51,006 nucleotides of DNA from Gammaproteobacteria bacterium. Lineage in GTDB: Bacteria > Pseudomonadota > Gammaproteobacteria > Steroidobacterales > Steroidobacteraceae. Numbering within the stretch: the first letter of the stretch is position 1; each line of letters begins with the position of its first letter. The notes beneath the pieces are model-generated. The model saw nothing but the letters and a program-made list of their open reading frames with translations, was not told the origin of the DNA and searched no databases. The stretch spans positions 1 to 51,006 of the forward strand of contig JAQGOE010000219.1 of NCBI GenBank assembly GCA_028293725.1. Reading direction: 5' to 3'. Of this stretch, positions 41,128 through 50,340 are shown piece after piece. The position numbers were made by a program, and so were the translations under genes.

Positions 41128-42342
41128 TTAATGAATCAGCTGGTTCATCTCGAAGATGGGGAGAAGCATTGCAAAAACGATGCCCATGACGAACAGGCCC
41201 ATGGTCACGATCAGCAGGGGTCCGAGCAGTCCCACCATGGCGTCGAGCAGTCCATCGAGCTCACGTTCCTGTGCCATGGCGGCACGCTCGAGCATGTTTT
41301 CCAGCTGGCCGCTCGACTCGCCGCTCGAGATGAGGTGAATGGTCATCGGCGGGAAGAGTTTGCTCACCGACAGCGAGCGGCCGATCGCGGCTCCCTCACG
41401 GACGCGAGCCGCCGCCTCGGCGACGGCATCTCTCATCGGCAGATTCGTCACCACCTCTCCCGAGATGCGCAGTGCCTCGAGGACCGGCACCGAAGCCGCC
41501 GAGAGGATGCTGAAGGTGCGCGTAAAGCGCGCCGTATTGAAGCCGCGGGAAAGCTTACCGAGGAGCGGCATCCTGAGCTGCATGCGGTGCCACTTGCGCC
41601 GTGCGGCCGGATTGCGCAGCCAGCGGTTGAAGAGGAAGCCCGCGAGGCCGATACCCATGATCAGGTAGATGCCATCCGCGCGCATGAAATTGCTGGTGCC
41701 GATCAGCGCCTGGGTAATCCACGGGAGCTTCCCCTTGCTCGCCTCGAACACCGCCACGACCTTCGGTACGACGAAGGTCATCAGGCCGCACACGATCGCG
41801 AAGCACATGATGCTCAACACGATGGGGTAGAGCATGGCCGCCAGGACTTTCTGGCGCATACCCTCGCGGCTCTCCGTGTAGTCCGCCAGCCGCTCGAGCA
41901 CGCTGTCCAGGTGGCCGGCCTGCTCACCGGCCGAAACGGTGGCGCGATAGATTTCCGGAAAGACTTTCGGAAACTCGGTGAGGCCGTTGGCAAGCGTGTG
42001 ACCCTCCATGACGCGGGTCCGCACTCCCATCACGATACTCTGTATGCGCGGCTTCTCGGTCTGTTGCGAGACCGCCAGTAAGGATTCCTCTAACGGGAGT
42101 CCCGCACGCACGAGCGTCGCGAGCTGGCGCGTGAAGAGCGACAGATCGGCGGCCGACACACGCCGTCCGATGCTGAACGACTTCTGGCGCGTGGCTTCCT
42201 TCTGCGCCACCTCGCTGACCACCACCGGAAGCAACTGCCTCTCGCGAAGCATCTGCCGGATATGGCGCGGCGTATCGCCTTCGAGGATGCCGCTCTGCTC
42301 TTTGCCGCCGGCATCCAATGCCGTGTATTCGAATGCGCCCAA
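41128..42342 (-). CDS. gspF: Type II secretion inner-membrane protein GspF
   Basis: GspF is the polytopic platform protein of the type II secretion pseudopilus motor. The 404-aa product from a TTG start (GAGG upstream, directly after the gspE stop) begins GAFEYTALDAGGKEQSG, the canonical GspF start, and shows two copies of the T2SSF domain (SLFTRQLATLVRAGLPLEESL; FTRTFSILSAASVPVLEALR) and three hydrophobic segments (AMLYPIVLSIMCFAIVCGLM; IYLIMGIGLAGFLF; GPLLIVTMGLFVMGIVFAML). The longer frame beyond 42342 overlaps gspE and is not needed. Confidence 0.93.
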   Translation of the reverse strand: MGAFEYTALDAGGKEQSGILEGDTPRHIRQMLRERQLLPVVVSEVAQKEATRQKSFSIGRRVSAADLSLFTRQLATLVRAGLPLEESLLAVSQQTEKPRIQSIVMGVRTRVMEGHTLANGLTEFPKVFPEIYRATVSAGEQAGHLDSVLERLADYTESREGMRQKVLAAMLYPIVLSIMCFAIVCGLMTFVVPKVVAVFEASKGKLPWITQALIGTSNFMRADGIYLIMGIGLAGFLFNRWLRNPAARRKWHRMQLRMPLLGKLSRGFNTARFTRTFSILSAASVPVLEALRISGEVVTNLPMRDAVAEAAARVREGAAIGRSLSVSKLFPPMTIHLISSGESSGQLENMLERAAMAQERELDGLLDAMVGLLGPLLIVTMGLFVMGIVFAMLLPIFEMNQLIH

Positions 42343-42343
42343 G

Positions 42344-43867
42344 TCAATCCTCGCGCGTGACTCGCAACACTTCCTCGAGCGTCGACTCACCACGCAGGAC
42401 CTTGGCGCGGCCGTCGTCACGGATCGAGGGAGTCGTCTTGCGGGCGTGACGCTCGAGCTCCTGCTCGCTCACGCCGTCATGGATCATCGTGCGCATGGAG
42501 TCATCCACCATGATGAGCTCGTAGATGCCGGCCCGACCGCGATAACCGCCGCCTGCCGTGTCTCGCCCGGGACGGTAGAGTATCGGCGAGGGATCTTCGG
42601 GCCGCAGGTTGAGGAGGCGGCGCTCATATTCGCCCGCCTGGAACGGCTGCTTGGATTCGGGGCTGAGCACGCGGACCAGGCGCTGCGCCACCACGCCGAT
42701 GAGGCTCGAAGACAGGAGGAAGGGCTCGATACCCATGTCGCGCAAGCGCGTTATCGCGCCGGCCGCCGTGTTGGTATGGAGCGTGGACAGCACAAGGTGA
42801 CCCGTCAAGCTTGCCTGCACCGCGATCTGCGCGGTCTCGAGGTCACGGATCTCACCGATCATGACGACGTCAGGGTCCTGACGCAGAATGGCACGCAGTC
42901 CGCGGGCGAAGGTCATCTCAACCTTCGTGTTCACCTGCGTCTGCCCGATGCCGTCGATGTAGTACTCGATCGGATCCTCGACGGTCATGATGTTCTGCGA
43001 GTTGTCGTTCAGGCGCTCGAGGGCGGCGTACAGAGTCGTCGTCTTACCGGAGCCGGTCGGGCCCGTAACGAGCAGAATGCCGTGCGGCTTGTGGATGAGC
43101 TCATCGATGAGCCCCTCGGTCTTGGGGTCCATGCCGAGGGCGGTGAGGTCGAGCCTGCCGGCCTGCTTGTCGAGAATACGCAGCACCACGCGTTCGCCGT
43201 GGCCCGACGGCAGTGTCGAGACGCGAACGTCGACGGCGCGACCGGCGATCTTGAGACCGATGCGGCCGTCCTGCGGCAGGCGTTTCTCGGCGATATCCAG
43301 CTTGGACATGACCTTAATGCGGGAGACGACCAATGGAGCGACGGCGCGCTTCGACGTCAGCACCTCGCGTAACACGCCATCGACCCGGAAGCGCACCACG
43401 AGGCGGTTCTCGAACGGCTCGATGTGAATATCCGAAGCGTTTTCCTTCACCGCCTGGGTGAGGACCGCATTGATGAGACGGATGATCGGCGCGTCATCGT
43501 CGCTGTCGAGCAGATCCTGCTCGGGGAGATCCTGCGCGAGATGCGCCAGGTCGGTCTGCTCATCGAGGCCTTCGACGGCCTGCATCGCTTCCTGGCCGCC
43601 TTCATAGGCGCGTTGCAGGAGCATATCGAATTCCGCTTCCGTGACTCTGTGTAGCCGCAGCGCGCGGCGCAGATACCGACGCACTTCGGCGATCGCGAGC
43701 GGGGTGACGTTTTCGCGGCAAGAGCACTCCGCCACCCCGTCGACGAACTGTCTCACGACAATGCCGTGGCGCTTTGCAAACGCAAACGACAGTTTCCGCT
43801 CCGGCGGCAGTAAGGTCGTGACTGTTGCGGATTCCGGCGTGGCTACACCATCAGGTATTGCGTTCAT
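42344..43867 (-). CDS. gspE: Type II secretion ATPase GspE, lacking the zinc cysteines
   Basis: GspE is the cytoplasmic hexameric ATPase that drives pseudopilus assembly. The 507-aa product has the N1E-type start domain, then [21 protein letters not shown], Walker [16 protein letters not shown] near 268, the Walker B region [19 protein letters not shown] near 333, and [12 protein letters not shown]. The four cysteines that normally form the zinc subdomain before this last motif are all absent (SPESK and PGRDTAGGG stand in their place). It overlaps gspD by 4 bp and is separated from gspF by one base. Confidence 0.94.
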   Translation of the reverse strand: MNAIPDGVATPESATVTTLLPPERKLSFAFAKRHGIVVRQFVDGVAECSCRENVTPLAIAEVRRYLRRALRLHRVTEAEFDMLLQRAYEGGQEAMQAVEGLDEQTDLAHLAQDLPEQDLLDSDDDAPIIRLINAVLTQAVKENASDIHIEPFENRLVVRFRVDGVLREVLTSKRAVAPLVVSRIKVMSKLDIAEKRLPQDGRIGLKIAGRAVDVRVSTLPSGHGERVVLRILDKQAGRLDLTALGMDPKTEGLIDELIHKPHGILLVTGPTGSGKTTTLYAALERLNDNSQNIMTVEDPIEYYIDGIGQTQVNTKVEMTFARGLRAILRQDPDVVMIGEIRDLETAQIAVQASLTGHLVLSTLHTNTAAGAITRLRDMGIEPFLLSSSLIGVVAQRLVRVLSPESKQPFQAGEYERRLLNLRPEDPSPILYRPGRDTAGGGYRGRAGIYELIMVDDSMRTMIHDGVSEQELERHARKTTPSIRDDGRAKVLRGESTLEEVLRVTRED

Positions 43868-46110
43868 CGCTGGCCTCCATCCTGGGGTGGCGCGGTTGGG
43901 GTTGCCGGAGCGGCCGTCGTCGCGGGCGCTGGCAAACCGGGCGAAGTGGTGCTGGATTGCGGCGGGGTGGCCTGTGCGGGGGCCGCGGGCGCGCCTTGCG
44001 GTGTGAGGTTTCGCCGGTACAGGGCATCATCCGCTCGTCCCTGTGCCTGCGCGGCCTTTTCCTTCTCTTCAGGCGAGATCGGCGCGGCCTGGGTACCCGG
44101 CGGCGGCGGCGGCGGCAGGGGCGGCAGCCGCGGCTGCCGCTCGCCCGGGAGCAACGGCGGGATCTCGCGGTGCTCGAAGCTCTTCTGCTGATCCTGCATA
44201 TAGTTGTATTTGAGATCCGTCTCGTAGGCCGCCTGCGACTGGTCGCGCAGGATCTTCGGCCGGATGAAGATCATGAGGTTGTCTTTCTCGCTCGTCGCGC
44301 TGCGGGTCTTGAACGCAAGCCCGATGATTGGAATGGAGCCGAGCAGCGGCACCCGCGACTCCTGTCGCTGGCTCGAATCCGTGGTCAGGCCACCGAGCAC
44401 CACGACACCGCCATCCTCGATGAGGACCGTCGTGGTCGCAGTGCGCTTGTTGGTGACGAGGTCGACCGCGCCAGCGGGTCTCTGGCCAATGCTGGAACTC
44501 TCGATGGAGAGCTTCATCATCACCGCGGTGCCTTCCGCCGAGATCGTGGGGGTGACCTTCAGAATGGTGCCCACCTCTTGACGCTGAATGGTCTGGAAGG
44601 GGTTGACGGCGCCATTGGTGGCCGTACCCGTGTTGGAGAATTGGCCCGTCACGAAAGGCACTTCCTGTGCACTCTTGAGCTCCGCTTCCTGGTTGTCCAT
44701 CGTCGTGGCGGACGGTGTCGAGATGATGTTGGTATGAGAATCGCTTTGGATGGCCCGCAGCACTGCTGCGAAGTTTACAGAGCCGCTACCGATGCGCCCG
44801 ACGCCCAGCGTGGTTCCGTTCAACAGCGTCGAGGTGACGCTGGCCGGATTCTGGACTGCCGCGGCGAGGTCGACGATGCTTGTGCCACCGACGGGGCTGA
44901 CGAATCCCGCCGCCGGAACGTTGGAGCCCGTACCGAATGCTGCCCAGTTGACACCGAGCTCAGCGTTCTTGGTGACGTTGACATCGGCGATGATGGCCTG
45001 CACCAGCACTTGCGGCCGGCGGATATCGAGCTTGTCCACGATGGCCATGATCTGGCGCATGATCTTGGGGGGCGCCGTAATGACCAGTGCGTTGTTGGCC
45101 GGGTCCGCCCAGATGAGCGAATTCTTCTCCGCCTGCGCTTGCGGCGAGGCGCCCCCGCCAGGGGCGCCACCGCCGGATCCCGCGGCCGCCTGGGCGATGC
45201 CGGTCATCTGTTCCTTGAGCTTCGGCGCGATCTTGTCCGCGTCGGCGTAGTGGAGGTAGCGCACTCGCGTGTCACCACCCGCCTCGAGCGGCGTATCCAG
45301 ATGGGCGATCAGAGCGCGGATGCGCAAGCGCTGGTTCTGGTCGCCACTGATCAACACGCTGTTGGAACGCTCGTCGGCGACCACTTTCATGGGCGTGCCG
45401 CCTTCGGCGGCCGCGGCCGCTCCCTGGTAGAGGGAGTTCATCACGCGCACGATTTCGGCCGCAGAGGCATCGTGGAGGTTCACGATCTCCACGTCCTGAT
45501 CTCCTACCTGGTCGATGCGCCGGATGATCCGGATCATTCGGTTCACGTTGCTGGCACGGTCGGAGATGATGAGGATGTTGCCCGCGGGGTAGGCGGCGAG
45601 ATGGCCGTACTGCGGGATCATCGGACGTAAAATCGGGACCAGCTGCGCGGCGTTGACGTTCTTAACGTCGATGACCTGCGTGACGATCTCATCGGAGGTC
45701 GCGCTCACATGGTCAGGGAGATCGATCGACGGCATCTGACGTGCGTTGGCGTCGGGCAGGATCTTCACCACGTTGCCGTCGGGTACGGCGATGAAGTCGT
45801 ACACTGCGAGAATCGAAAGGAACGCTTGGTAGAACCCTTCCGGCGACATCGGCGTCGAGGACAACATCGTGACCTGCGCGCGCACCCGCGGGTCCATGAT
45901 GAAGTTCTTGCCCGTCGCCGCGGCGACCGCCTCGGCGATCTGCGTGATATCGGCGTCTTTGAAATTAGGGGTAATGCGCTGCTGTGGCTGGCTCAGCTGT
46001 GTGGCCTGACCAGGCTGGCCCACTCCCGGGGCCACCGGCTGCGCGGACGCAAGCGCGGCGGCGCCAAAGAGCGCCAGGGTGCCGCGTGCGAAAAAGACAA
46101 AACCTTTCAC
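43864..46110 (-). CDS. gspD: Type II secretion outer-membrane secretin GspD
   Basis: GspD forms the outer-membrane exit channel. The 748-aa product from a GTG with GGGGGAA six bases upstream has a Sec signal ([20 protein letters not shown]); a further ATG at 46134 adds eight residues. Then come the N0 domain ([20 protein letters not shown]), N1-N3 repeats ([54 protein letters not shown]) and the secretin core ending [16 protein letters not shown] and [12 protein letters not shown]. The tail is a long Pro/Ala/Gln-rich extension after [13 protein letters not shown], unlike the usual pilotin-binding S domain. Confidence 0.94.
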   Translation of the reverse strand: MKGFVFFARGTLALFGAAALASAQPVAPGVGQPGQATQLSQPQQRITPNFKDADITQIAEAVAAATGKNFIMDPRVRAQVTMLSSTPMSPEGFYQAFLSILAVYDFIAVPDGNVVKILPDANARQMPSIDLPDHVSATSDEIVTQVIDVKNVNAAQLVPILRPMIPQYGHLAAYPAGNILIISDRASNVNRMIRIIRRIDQVGDQDVEIVNLHDASAAEIVRVMNSLYQGAAAAAEGGTPMKVVADERSNSVLISGDQNQRLRIRALIAHLDTPLEAGGDTRVRYLHYADADKIAPKLKEQMTGIAQAAAGSGGGAPGGGASPQAQAEKNSLIWADPANNALVITAPPKIMRQIMAIVDKLDIRRPQVLVQAIIADVNVTKNAELGVNWAAFGTGSNVPAAGFVSPVGGTSIVDLAAAVQNPASVTSTLLNGTTLGVGRIGSGSVNFAAVLRAIQSDSHTNIISTPSATTMDNQEAELKSAQEVPFVTGQFSNTGTATNGAVNPFQTIQRQEVGTILKVTPTISAEGTAVMMKLSIESSSIGQRPAGAVDLVTNKRTATTTVLIEDGGVVVLGGLTTDSSQRQESRVPLLGSIPIIGLAFKTRSATSEKDNLMIFIRPKILRDQSQAAYETDLKYNYMQDQQKSFEHREIPPLLPGERQPRLPPLPPPPPPGTQAAPISPEEKEKAAQAQGRADDALYRRNLTPQGAPAAPAQATPPQSSTTSPGLPAPATTAAPATPTAPPQDGGQR

Positions 46111-46140
46111 TGATGATTCCCCCGAACCGGGCATGCCGGC

Positions 46141-47130
46141 CTACTGCTGCGTGTTGTCAGGCGGTTTGGATTGATCCGCTCCCGGGCCCGTTCCCGGTGG
46201 GGCGGGTTGCGCCTGATCGCCCGGGTTCGCTCCGGGAGCTGCGCCGGCAATGGATTCCGCTTCCTGCGTGATCTGTGCCAGGTTCAAGATCAGATCCTGC
46301 TGCGCGCCGTTCCGTGTGACCGTGACGTGTGCCTCAGGGGACGAACCCAGCGTGCGAAAAATCTCCTGGCCATGCTCGGGATCGTCGAGCGGTGTTCCAT
46401 TGATCGCCGTGACGAGATCGCCGGGACGCAGACCGAGACGTACGAACGCCTGGCGATTGCGGCCTGGATAAACGCGATAGCCTGTCTGCTTGCCGTTGGC
46501 AAACACCGGTTGCGGCCGCATCACGTCAGCCAGGAGGCTAGGCTGTTCCGTAATGAGCTTGCGCATGCGGTCCGCTACGGGGCTTTCCATGTTCAGCACC
46601 GCGGCTGAAGGAGGTGCGCCACCTGCCGCTACCTGTCGGGGTAGGAACAATGTCTCCAGCTGTCCCGCGCGTTCGATTACGACGCGATCGCTATAGACCG
46701 AATGAAGCTTTGCACCACCCGGTACGTTGTCGCCGACGGCAAACACTTTGGCACTGGTGGCAGCTTGTCCGAGGATAGCCAGACCGTTTTGAGGGTCCTC
46801 GGCGCTTATAATCCCTGTGAGTACCAGTGGTATTTTCGATTGCGGCGCGTCGCGCGGGTCACCCGGAGTCGTCGTCACCGCCGCGGTGCCGAAGAGGTGC
46901 GCATTTGTGATTGCAGCAATGTCTACCGGGTGTCGGGGTACCGCGACGGGCGTGTTCGCTCCCATCGAGGGAGAGCGGCTCGCGCCACCTAGACCGGTCA
47001 AAATGACAGCCGCTTGCACCGCCAGGAGCACCGCAAGCGTCCACGTGGCAATGCGGGGCCCGTGCGCAAGCAGAAGTGTGCGCCACTTCTCAGGTGCGGG
47101 GAGTCCTTCGAGCCATGAAGCAGCATTCAT
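46141..47130 (-). CDS. gspC: Type II secretion inner-membrane linker GspC
   Basis: GspC connects the inner-membrane platform to the secretin. The 329-aa product from the ATG at 47130 has a cytoplasmic start (NAASWLEGLPAPEKW), one transmembrane helix (IATWTLAVLLAVQAAVILTG), the homology region (IAAITNAHLFGTA, IPLVLTGIISAEDPQNGLAI, AVGDNVPGGAKLHSVYSDRV) that binds the GspD N0 domain, and a C-terminal PDZ domain (AFVRLGLRPGDLVTAINGTPL) followed by a Pro/Gly-rich tail. It heads the gspC-D-E-F run. The long frame upstream of 47130 is not gene-like. Confidence 0.92.
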   Translation of the reverse strand: MNAASWLEGLPAPEKWRTLLLAHGPRIATWTLAVLLAVQAAVILTGLGGASRSPSMGANTPVAVPRHPVDIAAITNAHLFGTAAVTTTPGDPRDAPQSKIPLVLTGIISAEDPQNGLAILGQAATSAKVFAVGDNVPGGAKLHSVYSDRVVIERAGQLETLFLPRQVAAGGAPPSAAVLNMESPVADRMRKLITEQPSLLADVMRPQPVFANGKQTGYRVYPGRNRQAFVRLGLRPGDLVTAINGTPLDDPEHGQEIFRTLGSSPEAHVTVTRNGAQQDLILNLAQITQEAESIAGAAPGANPGDQAQPAPPGTGPGADQSKPPDNTQQ

Positions 47131-47298
47131 CGGTGCAATAAGGTCCTGTGACCGGGGGCAAACAGGGCAGGCTACGCGGTATGGACAGCGGCCCGCGGGG
47201 ATCGTGCGCCACGCGTGCCGGCGCAATCATACGAGGCTGCCGCGCGCGCGCTCAAGCAATTGTTTCTACAGGAGTAAACTCGGACCATCATCGCAGGC

Positions 47299-47327
47299 TT
47301 GTGTTGCTGTTTGGCGACCCATATAAA
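47299..47327 (+). promoter_or_regulatory. Candidate promoter of clpS-clpA
   Basis: TTGTGT (47299-47304) and TATAAA (47322-47327) are spaced by 17 bp. Transcription would start at about 47333-47335, at the clpS ATG itself, implying a leaderless message. No Shine-Dalgarno sequence is evident before the ATG, which fits. Confidence 0.5.
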
Positions 47328-47334
47328 GAACCCC

Positions 47335-47655
47335 ATGCCCGATCAGCATCCCGCCCGTCCCGACACCGGCGTCGTCGTCGAAGAAGCCCGACCGCAGGTC
47401 AAACAGCCCCCCCTCTACCAGGTGGTTCTGCTCAATGACGACTACACTCCCATGGAGTTTGTCGTCGACGTGCTTGAAAAGTTCTTTACTCTGGATCGGC
47501 CCACAGCGACGCGCATCATGCTGGAGGTCCATACCAAGGGTAAGGGAGTATGTGGTGTATTTACGTACGAGATCGCTGAAACTAAAGTCGCCCAGGTGAC
47601 GACCTACGCGCGCGATCACCAGCATCCGCTCATGTGCACATTGGAAGAAGCCTGA
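47335..47655 (+). CDS. clpS: ATP-dependent Clp protease adaptor ClpS
   Basis: ClpS delivers N-end-rule substrates to ClpA-ClpP. The 106-aa product has a flexible proline-rich start, the binding-pocket motif [18 protein letters not shown], the [20 protein letters not shown] segment with the ClpA-contacting face, and the end [10 protein letters not shown]. The ATG at 47335 gives the usual length; a TTG at 47299 would lie in the promoter. It lies 21 bp before clpA. Confidence 0.95.
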   Translation: MPDQHPARPDTGVVVEEARPQVKQPPLYQVVLLNDDYTPMEFVVDVLEKFFTLDRPTATRIMLEVHTKGKGVCGVFTYEIAETKVAQVTTYARDHQHPLMCTLEEA

Positions 47656-47676
47656 TCTTCTAGAGGTTTGACGAAC

Positions 47677-49944
47677 GTGCTTTCTAACGAGCTTGAATAC
47701 TGCCTCAACGATGCCTTTCACCAGGCACGCGAGGCGCGTCATGAATATCTGACAGTCGAGCACTTGTTGCTCGCGATCCTCGATACGCCGAAGGTGCGGG
47801 AGGTTCTGCGCGCTTGCGGCGCGGATCTCACCAAGCTGAAGCAGGAGCTCAAGGATCACATCGACCAATCGACTCCGCGGCTGGAGGAAGGCGAGGAGCG
47901 CGAGGTGCAACCGACGCTGGGTTTCCAGCGAGTGCTGCAACGAGCGGTGTTCCACGTACAGTCGAGCGGCAAGAAGGAAGTTGGTGTCGCCAACGTTCTG
48001 GTCGCGATTTTCAGCGAGAAGCAGAGCCACGCGGTGTTCCTGCTCAATCGCCAACATGTGACTCGTCTCGATGTTGTCAACTACATCTCGCACGGTCTGT
48101 CGAAGATCGCCGAGGAGAAGACTGACAAAGAGGACACGCAGCCGGACGCCGAACGCGATCCGGAGGGCGGCAGCGCTCTCGAGAAATACACTTCGAATCT
48201 CAACCGCATGGCGCAGGACGGACGCATCGATCCGCTCATCGGCCGCAAGCTCGAAGTGGAACGCACGATCGAGATCCTGTGCCGTCGTCGCAAGAACAAT
48301 CCGCTCTATGTCGGCGAAGCCGGCGTGGGTAAGACCGCGATCGCGGAAGGCCTTGCCCGGCTCATCGTCGAGGGGAAAGTGCCGGAGGTACTCTCCGACT
48401 GCACCATCTACGCACTCGACATGGGCGCGTTGATCGCGGGCACGAAGTATCGCGGTGATTTCGAGAAGCGTCTGAAGGGCGTTATCACGGAGCTCAAGAA
48501 GCAGCCCGGCGCGATCCTGTTTATCGATGAGATCCACACGGTCATTGGCGCGGGCGCGGCCTCCGGCGGCGTCATGGACGCTTCGAACCTCATCAAGCCC
48601 GTACTCACCAACGGCGAGATCCGCTGCATCGGCTCGACGACGTACCAGGAATACCGTGGCATCTTCGAGAAAGACCATGCTCTGGCACGCCGCTTCCAGA
48701 AAATCGATGTTGTGGAGCCGTCGATATCGGAGACCGTGGAGATTCTCATGGGGCTCAAGCCCCGCTTCGAGGAGCACCACGGAATCACTTACGCGGTCGA
48801 TGCCCTGAAGGCCGCCGCGGAACTGGCTGCCCGCCACATCAACGAGCGTCACATGCCCGACAAGGCGATCGACGTGGTTGACGAGGCTGGTGCACGTCAG
48901 CGGCTGAAGCCGATTGCCGAGCGCGAGCCGGTCGTAGAAGTGCGGCATATCGAGGATGTCGTGGCGCGCATGGCGAGAATCCCCGCCAAGAGTGTCTCGA
49001 CCTCGGACCGCGAGGTCCTGAAGAATCTCGAGCGCAATCTCAAGCTCGTGATCTTCGGGCAGGACAAAGCGATCGAGGCGTTGTCCTCGGCCATCAAGAT
49101 GGCGCGCTCCGGCCTTGGCGACCAACGCAAGCCGGTCGGCAGCTTCCTGTTCGCCGGCCCCACGGGCGTCGGCAAGACGGAGGTGACGCGGCAGCTCGCC
49201 ACGGTCATGGGTGTCGAATTCCTGCGATTTGACATGTCGGAATACATGGAGCGCCACACGGTGTCGCGCCTCATCGGTGCACCGCCGGGCTATGTCGGCT
49301 TCGATCAGGGCGGTTTACTCACGGAAGCGATCACGAAGCATCCGCATTGTGTGTTACTGCTCGATGAAATCGAGAAGGCGCATCCGGATGTGTTCAACCT
49401 GCTGCTGCAGGTGATGGATCACGGCACCTTGACCGACAACAACGGGCGTAAGGCGGACTTCCGGCACGTCATCATTGTGATGACCACCAATGCGGGAGCC
49501 CAGGAGATGTCCCGGCCGGCGATCGGTTTCATCAATTCGGACAATGCCAGCGATGGCATGGAGGCCATCCGGCGGATGTTCACTCCGGAGTTCCGCAACC
49601 GCCTCGATGCGGTGATCCAGTTCTCGGGCCTCGACCTGGTGACGATCGAGCGGGTCGTCGACAAGCTCATTGTCGAAGTCGAAATGCAGCTCGAACAGAA
49701 GGGCGTGACCGTCTCTCTCGACGACGATGCCCGCCGCTGGATCGCGGAGAAGGGCTACGACCCGAAGATGGGCGCCCGCCCGATGGCCCGGACGATCCAG
49801 GAGCACATCAAGCGGCCCCTGGCCGAAGAGCTCCTGTTCGGCCGCCTCGTCGGCGGCGGCAGTGTCCGCGTCTCGGTCGCGAAGGATGGGACGAAGCTCG
49901 AGCTGGAATGCATTCCGACCCAGCTCCCGGAAGTCACGGCGTAA
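47677..49944 (+). CDS. clpA: ATP-dependent Clp protease ATP-binding subunit ClpA
   Basis: ClpA unfolds substrates and threads them into ClpP. The 755-aa product has the double-helical N domain (LSNELEYCLNDAFHQAREAR, TVEHLLLAIL), a first AAA module with Walker A GEAGVGKTAIAEGLARL near 215 and ILFIDEIHTVIGAG, and a second with GPTGVGKTEVTRQL near 495 and VLLLDEIEKAHPD, then the IGF-type loop (RPAIGFIN) that docks ClpP. I prefer the GTG at 47677: it gives the canonical start and leaves AGAGG ten bases away, whereas the TTG at 47668 is too close to that site. Confidence 0.96.
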   Translation: MLSNELEYCLNDAFHQAREARHEYLTVEHLLLAILDTPKVREVLRACGADLTKLKQELKDHIDQSTPRLEEGEEREVQPTLGFQRVLQRAVFHVQSSGKKEVGVANVLVAIFSEKQSHAVFLLNRQHVTRLDVVNYISHGLSKIAEEKTDKEDTQPDAERDPEGGSALEKYTSNLNRMAQDGRIDPLIGRKLEVERTIEILCRRRKNNPLYVGEAGVGKTAIAEGLARLIVEGKVPEVLSDCTIYALDMGALIAGTKYRGDFEKRLKGVITELKKQPGAILFIDEIHTVIGAGAASGGVMDASNLIKPVLTNGEIRCIGSTTYQEYRGIFEKDHALARRFQKIDVVEPSISETVEILMGLKPRFEEHHGITYAVDALKAAAELAARHINERHMPDKAIDVVDEAGARQRLKPIAEREPVVEVRHIEDVVARMARIPAKSVSTSDREVLKNLERNLKLVIFGQDKAIEALSSAIKMARSGLGDQRKPVGSFLFAGPTGVGKTEVTRQLATVMGVEFLRFDMSEYMERHTVSRLIGAPPGYVGFDQGGLLTEAITKHPHCVLLLDEIEKAHPDVFNLLLQVMDHGTLTDNNGRKADFRHVIIVMTTNAGAQEMSRPAIGFINSDNASDGMEAIRRMFTPEFRNRLDAVIQFSGLDLVTIERVVDKLIVEVEMQLEQKGVTVSLDDDARRWIAEKGYDPKMGARPMARTIQEHIKRPLAEELLFGRLVGGGSVRVSVAKDGTKLELECIPTQLPEVTA

Positions 49945-49956
49945 AAAATCGGTTGG

Positions 49957-50014
49957 GAGCCCTCAGCGAGAGTGAGGGCTCCGGGGCTGAAAGCGCCGCC
50001 CGGCGACTTTCAGC
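49957..50014. terminator. Two hairpins between convergent clpA and infA
   Basis: GAGCCCTCA (49957-49965) pairs with TGAGGGCTC (49973-49981). A second stem is GCTGAAAG-CGCCG (49986-49998) with CGGCG-A-CTTTCAGC (50001-50014). On the minus strand the first hairpin is followed after 8 bases by TTTTTT, so it could terminate infA; on the plus strand no T-run follows, so termination of clpA may rely on structure alone or on Rho. Confidence 0.65.
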
Positions 50015-50022
50015 TAATCAAA

Positions 50023-50241
50023 TCAGCGGCCGCGGTAAATGATGCGGCCCTTGGTGAGATCGTACGGGGTCATCTCAACGGTGACGGCGTCACCGGTGAG
50101 GATGCGAATGTAGTTTTTCCGCATTTTTCCCGAGATATGGGCCGTGACAACGTGGCCATTCTTGAGCTTCACGCGGAATGTGGTATTGGGCAGGGTCTCT
50201 ACGACCTCGCCTTCCATCTGAATCGCATCTTCTTTAGACAT
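50023..50241 (-). CDS. infA: Translation initiation factor IF-1
   Basis: IF-1 binds the 30S A site during initiation. The 72-aa product, exactly the usual length, starts [19 protein letters not shown] and has the S1-like OB fold [20 protein letters not shown] and the end [17 protein letters not shown] longer frame to 50298 is rejected because the canonical start is at 50241. It converges on clpA and lies downstream of aat on the same strand; the clpA-infA-aat neighbourhood is conserved in gammaproteobacteria. Confidence 0.97.
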   Translation of the reverse strand: MSKEDAIQMEGEVVETLPNTTFRVKLKNGHVVTAHISGKMRKNYIRILTGDAVTVEMTPYDLTKGRIIYRGR

Positions 50242-50340
50242 ACGGCCCTTATCGACTTGAGGGGCGCGAATTCTGCATAAAGCACGGCCCCAATGCAATT
50301 TGCCGCAACAGAAGTGCCGCGGATGGGAAATCGGTCACCC

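Noticed and set aside
43825..45630. 601-codon open frame on the plus strand across gspE/gspD
   Set aside because: Antisense shadow of gspD; the product is His/Arg/Gly-rich without domain features.
47266..49257. 663-codon open frame antisense to clpA
   Set aside because: It is a GC-driven shadow of the conserved clpA frame; its translation has no recognisable domain, and clpA is intact on the other strand.
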